Assembly: GCA_038093515.1 (NCBI GenBank)
Contig: JBBPSI010000019.1
Location: 62,001 to 126,000, forward strand
DNA length: 64,000 nt
Direction: 5' to 3'
Origin: Butyriboletus loyo
Lineage: Eukaryota > Basidiomycota > Agaricomycetes > Boletales > Boletaceae
Below are positions 23,810 through 39,755 of this stretch, piece by piece. Positions within the stretch are counted from its first letter, which is position 1. Every line of letters starts with the position of its first letter. Under the pieces are notes generated by a model. The model searched no databases. It was not told where the DNA came from and worked only from the letters and a program-made list of their open reading frames with translations. Made by a program: the position numbers and the translations under genes.

Positions 23810-24824
23810 AGCAATACGAAGGGAAGAGGGGGATCAGGTGGGGATCAGCCGCTTTTAATAGATAGTGTAGTAGGGGGTGCCTGTGTACGATCCAAACCTT
23901 GTGGAGTGCTGAATAGCACGGCGTGCCGGAAGCTGACTGCAGAGATACCCATGCGACATTCTTAGAGTGAGGGTCGTCAGAAATGCATAGTCTAAATTCA
24001 GAGGTAGTGCCTGTGGCGGAAAAATGTTCCATAAAGCCAACAGTTAATTGGTATGTGTCAGGACGGGGGAGTTCTACCACGCATACCGTGGTGCGCTGGG
24101 AAGCTTTTGCCCGAGAATAGTGCGCGACACACGATGGCACAGCATGTGTGCCGCCATCTCTAGATAGCCACCGCAATCGAGAAGCATAGAACGGACAGAA
24201 CACAAACCTGCACTTTGTACTTGCGCTCGGTCACGGGATTGATTCCGCGGGATTAATCAGGGGTGGAGTCGTTGCCAAAGTAACGGCCATTAAGATTGAT
24301 GGATTTGCCCTGTTCCTTGGAAATATTAAGGGTGCCGGTAGTGACCGTATTGCACTGGAATTGCGATGAGAGAGGATAAATGGTAGATGGTAAAATTGGC
24401 AAACCAGCCATGCCATGTTTATTACGTAATGAGATGGATTGCGCGTGCTCTGGTCACACGTTACAACTTTCTTCGAAACCGGCCACTGCGAAACTCCCAG
24501 CGTGCTGCCAATATCGTCCATCGTGGAAGTTTGATACACGATGCCATGCTCGCAGGAGCTCACGTAGGGCCGCGCATGTGCGACCAAGAAATCGGAGAGG
24601 GCGTATCCCAAGTTTCTTGGTAGAGCATAGATGGAGTTTCTAGCGGTAACCTGTGAGCTGAGCGACCTCGAGTGAAGCGTCGCCTGTAGCAAGGACCGCT
24701 TTGTCTGTTCGTGATAGGTAGTGGTTGTTCGGGTGAGAAACGACCGATCCCACGATGAACCGCATGCAATTGACTCAAGCCCTACGCGTCGTTTCCGCTG
24801 TTCTAGCTGCCAGAAGGTCCCGGA
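23810..24824. other. Divergent intergenic region, transporter / F-box protein
   Basis: A 1-kb region between the start codons of two divergently transcribed genes, so it probably holds both promoters. Only shadow-type short open frames are present. No distinct motif was recognised. Confidence 0.5.
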
Positions 24825-26608
24825 ATGAGATCAATCCCGTTGATGCGCGCATCCGCTCCCGACTGCATATCTGCCACGCTACCAGCCTCCCACCGCGTTC
24901 TGTCCATCCCCGAACTCCTTGATATCATCTTCAATTTCTTGGGTAGAAACTCCAACGTCAGAAACGCCTGCGTGTGCAAACGATGGTCCGACATAGCCCT
25001 CGATGTCGTGTGGAAGGAGGTCGACGACCTCCTCGACCTCTTCCGTTTACTGAAACCCATACGTCACCACCAAGAAGACGCGCTCGAATACGTGAGTGGT
25101 TCCGTTCGCCAATCTGGCTCCCGACTCATCTTATCCGACAGCGCTTTGAGACACTCCCAGAAGCCAGCGACTGGTCCAGGTTTGAAAAGTATGCCTTCCG
25201 CGTTCGCTCCTTGAAGTTCCGGCAGGCCAAGTACGATCTCAAAATATGCCACTTGTTGGATGACATCGCAAGAACGCGAACATCCTTGGAGATCTTGCCC
25301 AACATGCACACCCTTGAATGGATATACACCAACCCCGCTCACATGGAACGCTGCAAATTATTCCTCCATCGTCGTCTCAGACACCTCTCCGTCACCGCAC
25401 CTTACCAACTACATCCCCGGCCGGGTTTCTACACCGATCTATGCGCACGTGCACCTCACCTGCGCACCCTCGCCCTCTTTGTCACGTTTCCTGGCAAACC
25501 CATCGACGCTGAGCTCCGCATTCTCCTACAAAACTTGCCAGAGCTCGAGAAGGTAGTGCTGCCAGACTTTCACTACACATCCGCAGTCATCGAAGAACTC
25601 TCCCGAGCCAAGAACATTTGTATCGTGGACTTCAGTCAAGACCTCAACCTCGGATACGGCAACCCAACCAATGTGGCATTCTTTGCCCCTGTGCTTGAGG
25701 AAGGCGCATTTCCATGTCTACGCGAGCTCAACCTGTCTGCCAGAATTGACGACCTCGACCATTTCTTTAGCTCAAGTTTCGCGCCCATCTACATCACAAC
25801 GTTGTATGTTAACTCGTATACCGATCACACGCCAAAGGAAGTGCACACCTTCCTCACCACGCTGTCCCAACGATGTCAAGTTTTATCGAAGCTAAACCTT
25901 CAGCTTTACCACAAATCGCTTCCCTCCGATCTCCCGGCAGACCAACAGCTGTCTTACGACACCATCAAACCCATCCTCACCTTTCCTAACCTATCCTCCT
26001 TTGAACTCGTGCACCGATATCCACTCAGGGTCACGCTGGAGGAGCTCGAGGACCTAGCCAGTAAATGGCCGAACTTGGAAAGCCTCCTGTTAAATGCGGA
26101 ACCGCTCTTCCTCAGCGAGGACGCGTTCACACTCGATCTCCGTGCATACATCCCCTTTGCGAGACACTGTCTCCGTTTACGCCACCTCGGCCTCTACGTC
26201 AACGCTACCAAAGCCGACATCCCCCCGCCGCATACCCCACTCGAGCCTTTTCGCGCCCTCCAGAGGCTTTCCGTCGGAACCTCCCGAGTCCGTGATACGA
26301 GTGCGGTCGCGACGTTTTTGAGTCGGATGTGTCCCTCTCGGTGTACTTTAGAGATGGGGATATCCTGGTCCGAGTTTGGTTGCGAGGAGGATCGGTTCTT
26401 ACCTGTGAACCTACGGTATCCGCTCCAGAAGCGATTCTCAGCGTGGAAGGCCGTCAAAGAGCTGCTTCCGGCGTTGATACAACTCAGGCGAGAGGAAAGG
26501 GAACGGTGGCGCGCGCTACAGGAAGAAGTCGAGGACCTGCGCATACAGAATCGGCTCTTGATGGACAAGGCAGACGCCGCGACAAGGGATTCTTGCATCG
26601 TCACATGA
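24825..26608 (+). CDS. F-box protein
   Basis: Exons 24825-25091 and 25142-26608 (50-nt intron) give 577 aa. The F-box covers roughly residues 27-65: LSIPELLDIIFNFLGRNSNVRNACVCKRWSDIALDVVWKEV. After it comes a long leucine-rich alpha/beta repeat region with recurring LRxLxL-type segments, as in the large basidiomycete F-box families. The last 50 residues (REERERWRALQEEVEDLRIQNRLLMDK) form a predicted coiled coil. The protein would recruit a substrate to an SCF ubiquitin ligase; the substrate is unknown. It converges with the farnesyltransferase gene, leaving 289 bp between the stops. Confidence 0.88.
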
Positions 26609-26897
26609 CTTTCGCCCGCGCCATCACTTAGCTTTCTTTCTTTCTTTCGTCCTTTGCTCTCGCTGGCTTTCCCTCTAGCCTTGGTACGTAGCCTTATTTG
26701 AGGCTATTAGCGTAGATGACCAAATCATCATCATCGGTCATGTATATTCATATTCATTTATATTACGGGCTCGTGCTTCTGCTTTTGTACATGGAAGGGG
26801 AAGGGGATGTTTCGAGCGTACACGTAGGCATGTATCGAGTTAATCAATCCGATCGTACATAGTAGTAATTTGCTCCTTGTATCCGTCCTTATCGTCA

Positions 26898-28846
26898 TCA
26901 TTTACGTTTTGGGATAGTTTGTTTGTAGAAATGCGACATGATTGCTTCTGCGTGGGTGATGGTCAGATTGAACAGGGGGTGAGTGGCGTTCTGCGAAGGG
27001 GGGACAAGGAACTTCAGAGGTCGACGTGTCGAGCGATATCGGGGTAACGTACCACCCGGTTCACCGAGCCGCCAAGAATGCGCGACGCCCCTTCCTCTTC
27101 GGTCCACGCGAGTGCGTCCAAGAACGAGGTTTTGCGAAGTTGCTGATGCGGGGCATCTAGCCAATCGTTCAGCGTCCGTAATCGAAATACGAGGGAACAA
27201 GAGCGTCACCCGGTGTCTCCCGCCACGCTTGTTCGATCTGGGCACGTCGAACCGGTAGACGGTTAACGCTATGCTGAGCGACCGACAGCCCAGCGAGACA
27301 ATACAACGTATGATACGCGTCCGCGCTCCTACCCGTTGCCACGATCAGTAACTTTTTGTTCTGGACATCAACATATCCGCAACGGGAAACGTACTTGGGT
27401 GGTTTGTCCCGCAGACCTGCAGCCGGGTGCTGCGCCGCGCACAATATGAACCTCTGCAACTCTACTTTGTTCCACAACGGCTCTACGCGCGTGCATGTGC
27501 ATACAAGTCGCCCAAATGAGTACCGGGCGAACCTCGATGTGGCATTACAAGTGAGGTACTCACCATCCACGTCGTCTGCCCACTCCTCGTCCGCGGGCGC
27601 GGTCGTATCATGTGCGGTGGCATTATGCGTGTGACAACCCCCACCGACGCCCTGCGAAGCAAGCAGCGCAAAGCAGCCCCCGACCCACCACGAATAACAT
27701 CCATCGACGAGCTTGTTCGTCCGACCCCGGAACCCACCCAGTTCGATCTCAGAGCCTTGCATCTGCATGAGCCATCGCAATAACCTCTTATAGTCGATCG
27801 ACGGGCTGCCCGGTGTCATCGTTATTGTTGTCGTCGTCGTCGTCGATCGATGCTGCGATAGATCGAGGTAGGGCTGTAACATGATCCACGAGGCGAGCGC
27901 GCAAAAGGTGTATCCACCGTGTGCTTCGCCGAGGGGTGGACGGATATTATCGAGGCGTGTTCTCCCCCCCTCTGCATCCGCGACGTAATATGGCTGCGAA
28001 GCAGACGAAAACCCACCTTCGTAAGTTTGGCACGACGCGATAAACGCAGGCGTCCCATCGAGGAGTTCGGGGGTGAGTAAATCCAGGAGATGCGCGACGA
28101 CGAGCAAACAGTACGTTCCCCTGCGTTCAGCCAGTCACATGGGGTACACGTGTGAGAGAAGCGAACGGAAGAGTGATGCGAACGAGACATTACCGGACGT
28201 CTATCTCGGCTTCGTGAGCGACGAAAAAGGATCCGTCGGGTTGTTTTAGAGACATGAAGAAAGCATAGAGCTTCTCCCTGATGCAGAGGTTAGTGCGTCG
28301 TGCGAGAAGCGAAAACGGCAACGACAACGACTCGAACACACCTGTCGATCTGATCCCAGCCTCCTCCCGGTCCTGGTCGGCCAACCATCGCAAGCGCACA
28401 GACAGAAGCATAGGTGGCAAGGAGATGCGGCGCCTGTCGGGGCCCACCACCAAACCCACCCTCGGGATGCTGCCACGCTAGAATCTTGTCGATCGCGCTG
28501 AGGATAGACAAAGCAGGTCAACCTCTCAATTCGCTACGATGACAGAGAGAGACGGTCTCGCGCACCGTTGCCTGTTATTGGGGTCCAGGACCACACCCAT
28601 CGCGCAGAAACTCTGAAGTGTCCAGTATAGGAGCCATGGTTGGCTGGCGTCTTGGCTGACGTAGCGTGATGGAAAGCCTTGTGCGAGGCTTCGGGCGAGG
28701 TATTGGAGATGCTGTTGGCGTTGTAGGGGCGGTGGGGACTCTGGATCGAACGGGACATGTTTGAGGAGGATCGACTCTGTTTCCGCTTGGAGTTCAGAGG
28801 TCTCCGTGGGGTGCTGATCGTCTGGTGATCGCCGTGGTTGGGCCAT
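26898..28846 (-). CDS. RAM1: Protein farnesyltransferase beta subunit
   Basis: Eight exons (minus): 28846-28566, 28497-28342, 28277-28194, 28120-27564, 27482-27395, 27328-27210, 27156-27053 and 26990-26898, giving 493 aa. Prenyltransferase beta repeats are clear: AWQHPEGGFGGGPRQAPHLLATYASVCAL, DGSFFVAHEAEIDVRGTYCLL, YEGGFSSA, EAHGGYTFCALASW and ELGGFRGRTNKLVDGCYSWWVGG. Zinc ligands are visible as the Asp and Cys of VDGCYSWW and the His of DAYHTLYCLAGLS. The GLRDKPPKSAD segment before that His fits the farnesyl rather than the geranylgeranyl enzyme. With an alpha subunit encoded elsewhere it farnesylates CaaX proteins such as Ras and lipopeptide pheromones. A low-complexity Thr run (TTTTTTITMT) lies near the middle. 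Its start is only 131 bp from the stop of the next gene. Confidence 0.92.
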
Positions 28847-28977
28847 CACGAGTGGTCAAGGACGAGTGGCTCGAGGGGTCGAGAACAATAACAGGTCATT
28901 GTCAAGTTTCTAGTTGCCACTATGGGTATAGCACTTCTGCTATTTTCAATCTACCCTCATTCCCACATCCAGTGGCT

Positions 28978-31607
<2,630 letters not shown>

Positions 31608-32441
31608 GTTTCGCGTCGTTCAGTGGGTCTGAGAGAACGATCGGACAATCAAGTCCGACTGATTTGAAGTTCTGGTACTATCCCACAAGTCTCGACTATG
31701 ACTCACTCGTGAATCTGATCTTATCACTTATCTTATCGCTGGCAAATACGTCGACGAGTTTAAACTTTTCATTACTCTTCCTTGAACTGCACCGAATATC
31801 GTACTACTTTCCTCCCGACCTACATATCGAGAATCGACCTTTACCCCGACTAGCCTCACAGACCCAACGTTATGCCCAGTGTCAGCACTCGGCTCGGACA
31901 AAAAACAACGTGGTGCTTGGCGATGGCGACTCGGTATGTCACTGACTAACAGAGAGTTTGTTCTTCAAAGGGAAGGTTTTGACAAGTCTTATGCGATTGC
32001 CCAAACCGGGATGGACAATTGGGCGGACTGGGAAACAAACGACTCAGCGAACGTTGTCGCCTCCGTCTGTTACTATCAGATCCCTCTTCGATTGATCCCA
32101 TGGTACGTTTCCTGTCAGCGCCCCTTTGTCTTATCACATCATACGGCCTTTTGGAAGGTCCTTTCTTTTTACAGCTCCCCCCTTGGAGATGTTCATGCCT
32201 AGGTTAAGTATGACAAAGGGCCACTTCGTTTTAATGCATTGAACTGGTATAGGACTTCTTCTTTACCTCTTACCACGACATGAACCAGCGGAGGAGCCTC
32301 GACGATACTTGCGACATTTTTTTGTCGCGTCGCCGCGTCCGTTCTCCTCCCACCAATCAACGGGCTGCAAGCGAGCTCCTTTACCATGCACCAGCGTTAT
32401 GCGCGGAAAGAATAGGGATCCCTCCGTATTTTCTTCCCCCG
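31608..32441. other. Divergent promoter region, SPE-SDH / HMG-box gene
   Basis: An 834-bp region between two divergent start codons. An ATG at 32280 is in frame with the HMG-box protein, so part of it may be coding. No other gene is seen. Confidence 0.5.
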
Positions 32442-33571
32442 ATGCCCTTCGAGGTACCTGAGCTTTCCGCTGCAGTGTTGACTCCTGCTTCTGCGAAACC
32501 GCTCCCTCTGCCTGGTTCTTCCGGTGCGGTACAAGCTAAACCCGTGCGACTGGCAAACGGTCGTCGTCATGTCCCTCGTCCCCGAAACCCTTTTATCCTC
32601 TTCCGTTGCGATCTCGTTCATCAACGAAAGGTGCTACCAAGATCAGACCTGGATGACACGAACATCTCCCGCATAGCTGGAGATTTGTGGCGCGAAATGA
32701 CCGCAGCGCAGAGGAAACCATGGGTCGAGCTCGCTGCGCAGGAGAAGGCGCGCCACGCTCTCCTTTATCCCGACTACAAGTACGCACCGGCTCACAGTGG
32801 CTCAAAAACCAAGAAAACCAAGAACGATAACACTTACGCGGAAGAGCGTCCTCAGCGCCAGGTATCCAGAATGGGCGCTGCCTCGCCTTCAGATCATCCG
32901 AAACCACGTCGCCAGCCCGAGCGTCCACGGCCGTACCCTCAATCTATACCTCGGAGACGCTCCTCGTCTTGTCCCCCCACTGGTGCGGTTCCAGTTCCGT
33001 CGCATTCTCCATTGGCGGGATGGGCTCCCACCTTCTCTCAAGACGACATCCAACGTCGTCCAAGTCGGACCATTATGTATCAGTCAGCGGCACCACAGTC
33101 CGTTGTCGAACCACCCGCTCCAATGCCACCTGGTTGTAACCCCTCGTTGGCCTTGCAAGGCTTGGACTGGCTTGGTTTTCCACCAGTCGATCCGTTTTTA
33201 CTGGATCCTACTTATGCTCTCCCCGGCTTGAACCAGAACCATGAATCCTACTACGCTCCGCCGAATTGCGATTTCTTTGACTATAATCCTGTACGTCCGC
33301 CTTTCATACTTTGACCTGAATGCTCACTCACTTGACATAGACGTTCTCATCGGACGCAGGCAATTCCGGGTTTACCTTGCATGAATTGAAGGACATGGAA
33401 CGTTTGGCAATCGAGACGACTTTTACCGATCCCTTTTCTACCCTGGCCACCATCCCAGTGGATAATGACTCTCCTTGTGCATTCTACACGACCATATCGC
33501 CATTTGACTGTTCCGGTTATTCCACCGACTCTCCTTGCTCTCCCTCCTCGGGGACTCTTTCTTTCAACTAA
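32442..33571 (+). CDS. HMG-box transcription factor (MATA/Ste11-like box)
   Basis: Exons 32442-33290 and 33341-33571 give 359 aa; an in-frame ATG at 32280 would add 54 residues. The HMG box occupies about residues 45-115: VPRPRNPFILFRCDL, ISRIAGDLWREMTAAQRKPW and AAQEKARHALLYPDYKY, which is the MATA_HMG style found in fungal mating and development factors. A basic stretch with GSKTKKTK follows, then a long Pro/Ser-rich region and an acidic, aromatic C-terminus (DFFDYNP) that may be an activation domain. The protein is nuclear by inference. Its targets are unknown. It is the nearest gene to the 3' end of the second synthetase, but nothing in sequence links them functionally. Confidence 0.87.
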
Positions 33572-35084
33572 TCCAATGCATATACTTCCATCAGGTCAGA
33601 TTCGATTATGCATCATTTTCTCCCTGACGCCGCTCACCTGCTAGTCTTGCAGTTCAAATAATACGTTCCCTGCCACTCTCTTCGAGTCACATGTTGTTCT
33701 GAATCCTCAAAATGACGATGACATGAACGTTCCCTCACGTTTCCAGCATAAACGCTGATGCAATTATACCAATCCTTTCAAAGCCGTGAAAACACGAAGC
33801 TCTACTCACCCATATTTGTCTTTCATTACTTCTCTCTCTGATGGACATCGCTCGGCGTTCGTTTTGTATACTAGGAATAGCCCTCTCATCGTTACTACTG
33901 GGGTCTGGATAGTATCCTTACGAGCTCTAAAAGATGATATAATTAAATATCAAGTTTAATCTGATTTCGTATTTTCCTTTTTCTCTCTCCCTTTGGACTG
34001 GTGTTGCAACTAACAGCTTGGAAGGGCATATGGAGATTGCAGGTGTGACCTAATCCCGGAAGTAGAGCAAGTCGTACGCTGTACTCTCCCAGGCCAACGA
34101 CGGGGGGAAAGTCTAAACCCGAAGGCCACGATGGCAGGTGCCGTACATATTCCACGAGAACGACAAGATCAGGGGTCACAACCCGTTTGTCGACGGCTAG
34201 CGCTGCAGGACGTACTACCAGGCCCATCAGGAGAACCCCACACGTGCCAGGCCCAAATTACTTACATGGTTCGAGCAACCCACAACCTTAAGGGTCAGAG
34301 TCCGCACCCGAGCGAGATTCCTTTTGATAGGCTTCCGAGATGCGTCATGTACGTCAAGTTGGAAATTGAAATATTGACCTCTGGCGGCGTTGCGATGGAC
34401 CTTCAAGCAGCATCTGCAAAGCAGACAGTAACGTTATCGCTTGACGACTCTCTTAAGGCCCATTTGAGAGCTCTGATTGCGGTGACGGAATTTTTGGCGA
34501 GCTTTTTGCTCGTTTTTGACTCGGCTAGTTTTGTAGATGCAGTGATCTGAGTCGGCTACGAACAAAACAAAACCGACACATATCCGGGCGACGAGTTGGC
34601 GCGTGGGGACGATTTCAAAAGCAAAAAGACGTCTCTGAGAACGAAAACGCTCGTGCAAAAGTCTCTGCTGGTGCCTAGATCATTACACCATGGTTAAGTA
34701 CTAAGTAACTGCGTTCGAGCCTCATGGGCCCGGGTCGTCATGCATCATGGAGCGTCGCCATCGTTCGGAATGGGGTTCAACGTTCAACGATGTCGATGAG
34801 GAATATCATTATCACTGGCATATCGATCATCTAGCATGTAGTATCTGGCAGCACTCGAGCAAGATGTCACACCACCTCGCAAATCGCTGAGAGTCTCAGC
34901 ATATGATCGTGCGTTCTGCCAGCGATGGCTCGTGTACGACCTCCCCCTGTCGTTCGTCACTTGGCCCTGATGAGCTGCTTCGATATCAGCGTGCGATCAA
35001 TAAAGTCAGGGTTGCATGCTTAGTATTTACTGATAGTGCCTTGCCTGCTTGAACATCTTGCGTTAAAACTTTCCGAGTCCGATT
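33572..35084. other. Intergenic region before the right duplication arm
   Basis: About 1.5 kb with no supported gene. It separates the HMG-box gene from the inverted synthetase copy. Only short unconvincing frames occur. Confidence 0.5.
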
Positions 35085-35457
35085 GAGCATTCAGGAAACA
35101 ACACCGTTCGCCACACTCAACGTTAAACAGGCTCCATGATGATTCGGATGATAATGATAACGGATTTCCGCGATGACATTGTAGAAAAAACATGGCTCTG
35201 TACACTAGAGTACTGCACCGGTAACGAGTCCGATAACGATAGTGGAGAAAAAATAATAGAGATGAAGGGCAACCTATCTATCCGCCAACCATATATATGT
35301 GAGTTGCGTGTTCTTACGACACGTTACATAGCAGTGTAGAAAAAGAGAAAACATCAAAGAGAGCGCGATGCATGTGTGTCAGATCGAATGATGAGAAAAC
35401 CCTGGTTTTTGTACAGGATACCTCTCGTACCCCTCCACGGTAGATCACAGACAGATT

Positions 35458-38400
35458 TTAGAGCCCACGCGCCTCGAGACGGCTGCGGAAGATCTTTTGG
35501 AAACCGGGAACGTGGTCAAAGTCCATCAGCGTGTAGTGTTGTCCGGGAACGTCGGTATACGTGGGCTCGACGCGGCTGAAACCTCCCCAAGGCTTGAGCT
35601 GGTTGTTCAACCAGTCCTCCTTGCTACCACGGAGTGGGATGGCGTATAGGACATCGAGCACCGCTGAAATGAAGCACGTCAGCATGGCGAGGATCGAACG
35701 AGAAAAGACGATCGACTTACAAACAGAGCCATTTGGTTCGTACGTCTTACCACACTCGATCAACGAGCCGGCGATGTTAACCCAGTGGTCGAGCTTCTCG
35801 GGCGTCAGCTGGAGTTCGAGGAGACGTTCTGGAGGAGACAACTTCCAGACGACGTCGAGCTGTTCCTTGCGCGTGAGGGGCCTCAATGATGGAGCGAGGT
35901 CGTTGGCATCCTGCTTGGTCACGAGACCAAGGAAGTACGAGAGGTTGAGCATACCACCCGTCCAGTCGATCTCGTGCATCCGGTCAGCGATGTTAGGAGG
36001 GATGTTGATAAGACCGGTGAACTTGACTTCGTCGCCCATGGCTTCGAGGCGTTTGGCAACCTCGAATGCGACGACACCACCATACGAGTAACCAGCGATG
36101 GCATAAGGACCGTGAGGCTGGGTCCGCTTGACGGCAGCAGCGTACGACGAAACCATCTCGTCCATGGAGCCGAAGAACGGGTGCCCTGGCTCGAAGCCCC
36201 GGGCACGGAATGCGTAGAAGGGCCGCTCGTTCTGGAAGTACTTGGCGAGGTTGACGAAGATCAAGACTTCACCGACACCGGGGTGAACCATGAAGATGGG
36301 GGTCTTGTTACCGGTGAGGTTGAGGGGAACGATAGGGTCGTATTCCTCGGTGGTCGCGTCCTTGGAAACCAAAGAGTCAACGTACTTTGCCAAGCTGGAC
36401 AGGACGGGGTGCTTGAGGATCTGGATGGTGGGGATCTCGAGCAAGTCAAACGCGGTCTCTCCCTCGCGCTTGAGTCTGATGACATCGATGGAGGTACCGC
36501 CGAGTTCGAAGAAGTTGTCGCCAGCAGACATGTCGTTCACGTTGAGGTTGAAGATGCCAGCGTAGATACCAGCCAAGGTCTTCTCGGTCTCGGTGGAGGG
36601 GGTAACGAAGCTGACACCGCGAGCGATGCTCAGCAACTCCTCGGCGCGGGCGACATGCTTGGCAAGTCCGCCCTGCTTGAATTGGTTGACGAGACGAGCC
36701 CTAGAGAGCTTTCCGAGGGTGGTCCTCTCCATTTGTTCAGCGGGAATAGGGACGATGAGCTGAGGAGGAAGAGTGATCATCTTCACAGAGATGTCGCGGA
36801 GAGCGCGGTGGGTAGAGAAGAGTTTGGCGGGAGCATCCTCGCCATTGAGGTCGAACGTCGGGGAGTAGAAGACGACGAAACCTTCAGTCTCTTGGCCGGG
36901 TGCACGGTAGGGTGCAGCAGCAAGGAGCGAGTGAGCGACACCCTCGACCGTCTGGAGATGCGTCTCCAGTTCGGGAATACCGTACGAGACACCGTGCACG
37001 ATGACGGTGTCCTTGATACGCCCGCTCAGTCTCATCTTGCCGTTCTCGATGATTCCGACATCCCCAGTGCGGTACCAACCACCGTCGACGAAGCTGGAAG
37101 ACGTCGCTTCGGGGTTGTTGTAGTACCGAACAAAGACCATTGGTCCGCGGACTTGGAGTTCTCCGCTCTGACCATCAGGACGGGGAGTGACACCGTCTTC
37201 GGGATTCACGACGCGCATCTCGCACCCGGAAATGGGCGTGCCGAGCTCCAAGAACTCGTGCGCGGGAGGCGTGGCCAAGACGTCGATGGGATCATAGATG
37301 CATCCAGCGCTGAAGCGACCCAGTTAGATCGCAGATGGGCCGTGATGCACACCAGTGACTTACCAGGTCTCTGTCATACCGAAGCCTGCAGAGATGACGA
37401 ACGAAGCGTCGCCATTCTTTGCGAGGTTCTTCAGGGTTCTGGTGAAGGCGACAGCGGAGCTGCTGACGACTGCTTCACCACCACTGTTGATGCGTCTGAG
37501 AGAAGCGAGGTTGATTGTCCCGAAGAGGTCGCTGCGTTTCTCGAGGTCGCGTGTAAGTTTGGCGAGCAAGAAGTTGGGTGCGAACGCGATCTCGATCGAC
37601 TGAGTGCAAATGTCAGACATCTAAAGCCTGCAGGATGATTGATCACAAACCTTTTCCTCGATCAAGCCAAGGTATCGTAAGGGGTCAGAGAGGATAGCAG
37701 ACGCGTGAACGTGCAGCTGCGAAGCACCATACAGGAGTGGTGTGATATGCATTTCGAGGGATCCAGCGACGTGGTCGAATCCCACCCCTGATTGAACGTT
37801 AGCACACTATCGGATACAGTATGCAATCCGGGAACTCACAGTTCATGATCTTGGATTGGGAGGTAATGCCATAGCTTTGGCCCTTGGCATGGCATGCTGC
37901 GAGAACGGTGCGGTGCGTGTGCACGACAGCCTTGGAGAAACCAGTGGACCCGGAAGTCAAGAAGAGGATTGCTTCATCGTCAGGCTTGGCTTGGTGGACG
38001 GCAAAGTCCGTGCCCAAGTTCTCGGCTGAAGCTTTCAGGTTGGAGAGCAAGTGGATGTCGAGACCAGAGATTGATTGCAATTGGTCAGCACCGCTCTCGT
38101 TTGTCAACCAGATTGCCGAAGAGAAGAGGTTCTTGATGTGAGCGACGTGACCCTCCTTGTGTGCCTGTTGAGCACTCAAGGCAGGCTGCAAGCAAGGTAC
38201 GCAGCCAGCGAGGAGACAGGCCCAGACGGCTGCCATGTTGTCCTCGTGTTCAGTAAGGTAGACGACAACGACAGATCCGACGGGCTTTCCCCAGGCACGG
38301 ATGGCCTTTGCTAGGGACAGGGCATATTGGCTGAATTCGGTGAACGTCTTGGCTTGGATAGAAGAATCGTGGGCTGAGGAGGAGACGAAGCCGAGTTCAT

Positions 38401-38536
38401 GGTTGGGATATTGAGAGACGGCCCGAGAGAGAACATCGATGAGAGTCTCTGGAACGGTGGGGTTTGAGAGAGAAGCCTTCAGATCATGAATGGCATCGAC
38501 AGGGGCGACGAGCGAAGAAATAGCGATGGGAGTCAT
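35458..38536 (-). CDS. atrA: A-T-TE quinone synthetase (atromentin synthetase type), copy 2
   Basis: Exons (minus) 38536-37840, 37787-37651, 37599-37364, 37309-35721 and 35663-35458 give 954 aa with the same splice sites as copy 1. I count three amino-acid differences from copy 1: Val to Ile at residue 6, Leu to Ile at about residue 28, and Thr to Ala in the V-T-HSLL segment of the adenylation domain. All catalytic motifs are intact, including LTSGSTGF, YRTGD, TTLGKLSRA, LGGTS and GYSYG, so the copy looks functional. Two introns are identical to copy 1, one differs at one base and one at three. The promoter, including its TATA-like run at 38552-38563, is also preserved. Redundant expression is likely but unproven. 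Confidence 0.93.
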
Positions 38537-38551
38537 GAGTAGTGATGGAGG

Positions 38552-38563
38552 AATATATATAAA
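38552..38563 (-). promoter_or_regulatory. TATA-like element of synthetase copy 2
   Basis: The aatatatataaa run (read on the plus strand) lies about 15 to 27 bp upstream of the ATG and is conserved with copy 1. Confidence 0.4.
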
Positions 38564-39198
38564 GTATGCTGAGAGGTGCGCTGAGTGAGTGCTCGTCGAG
38601 ATCTAGGAGAGAGGAGTTGGATGATATGTACCAGTCTGGTTGAGCCGTCATCTCTTTATACGTTGCGGGAGGTGGGTCCTTTTCGCGCTGAAGATGCATG
38701 GCTGTGTGGGATTCGGGTAAGTTACGTCCCCATTGGAACCAAAGTTCCGCTCATCCTCCGTAGTCCGTGTACCGCGCCAATCGCAGATTGTGATGGGCCA
38801 CATGGAAGCATCGCACCATGGGCCGTGCCTGTTGATACCACTCTCGTTACGGCACTGCCCAGCAACGGTCGATGATACGGTGGAGTAAGACGGGCGCGCT
38901 GCACAACCGAGTAATCTCCAATTGAAATGGAGGCGATGTTGGAGGGCCGAGTGGACAGCCAGTTTGCTAATAGAGCAAGTGAACCAGCTCACGCGCGTCG
39001 GTGGTGACTTGATCCTCCAAGATAAATTGTGAGGTCCTTACTACGAGAGTGCTGGCAACCTACGGGCGATAACGTGCTGGAACTTATCACTGAATTTTAA
39101 AAGTGGGAACGTTGCAGACAACTTAGGAAGAGACGTGTACACAAACAAAGCTGAAGTCAGCTTCATCTCGATAGATCAGAATGTAAAACTTGGCTCAC

Positions 39199-39755
39199 CG
39201 CCTTTGTTTAACTGACAAATAATTGAGTCACGAATTACGAGATTCATCATCTGAAATGGGAAGATGTGCATGCGGTGCTGCAGCACGCCGAGCCCGTAGT
39301 AGCCCGGGTCCGGTGTGATTGCGGATATGCATATGGACCATTGCCGTTGGCTTGAAACAATGCTTCGTCCTCTGGTTCTGTCTCGCCACCTTCCCAATTG
39401 TTACCAGAGAATGCCCCCACCATGGACGGCCTACCTGCCTCACAGTCCTAGCCAAACCGCCCCTGCCCACGCTCCCGTGGGCCACGGCTGTGGCACCCCC
39501 CCCGACCCCGATGAACCGTGCATCGTCCGCACTTGACCTGTGCAATCCCAATGTATTAGCGCGTCTGGCACAACTACAGGCGCATGTTCAGATGCCATTG
39601 AACTCCATCGACACTCATTGCTGCTTCATAGGCTCTGGTGTGCGTGTCGTTGGTTTCCTAATTGTATGCAGTGAGCTCGAAGTGGCACTGCATGCGCCCC
39701 TTCCCATTTCAGACGATGAATCTTGTAAATCGTGACTCGGTTAAACAGGGGGTGG
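39199..39755. mobile_element. MITE-like element with imperfect terminal inverted repeats
   Basis: Left end 39205-39278 and right end 39688-39755 are inverted copies of each other: gagtcacgaattacgagattcatc with catctgaaatgggaag on the left matches the reverse complement of the right, with about six substitutions. An outer tgtttaac is shared too, interrupted on the left by 12 extra bases. The interior of about 0.4 kb has no transposase. It could be a non-autonomous DNA transposon. Clear target-site duplications were not found. Confidence 0.55.

Larger units (their letters stand above)
35085..39015. repeat. Right arm of the 3.9-kb inverted duplication
   Basis: The arm is the reverse complement of 17097-20985. 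The arms point toward each other and enclose about 14.1 kb of unrelated genes. Just past the synthetase stop this arm has an extra block of about 20 bp (near 35401-35421) that the other arm lacks, and the flank has several smaller indels. Confidence 0.93.

Noticed and set aside
34131..34550. 139-aa open frame as a gene
   Set aside because: No recognisable motifs, untypical composition, and no supporting splice pattern.
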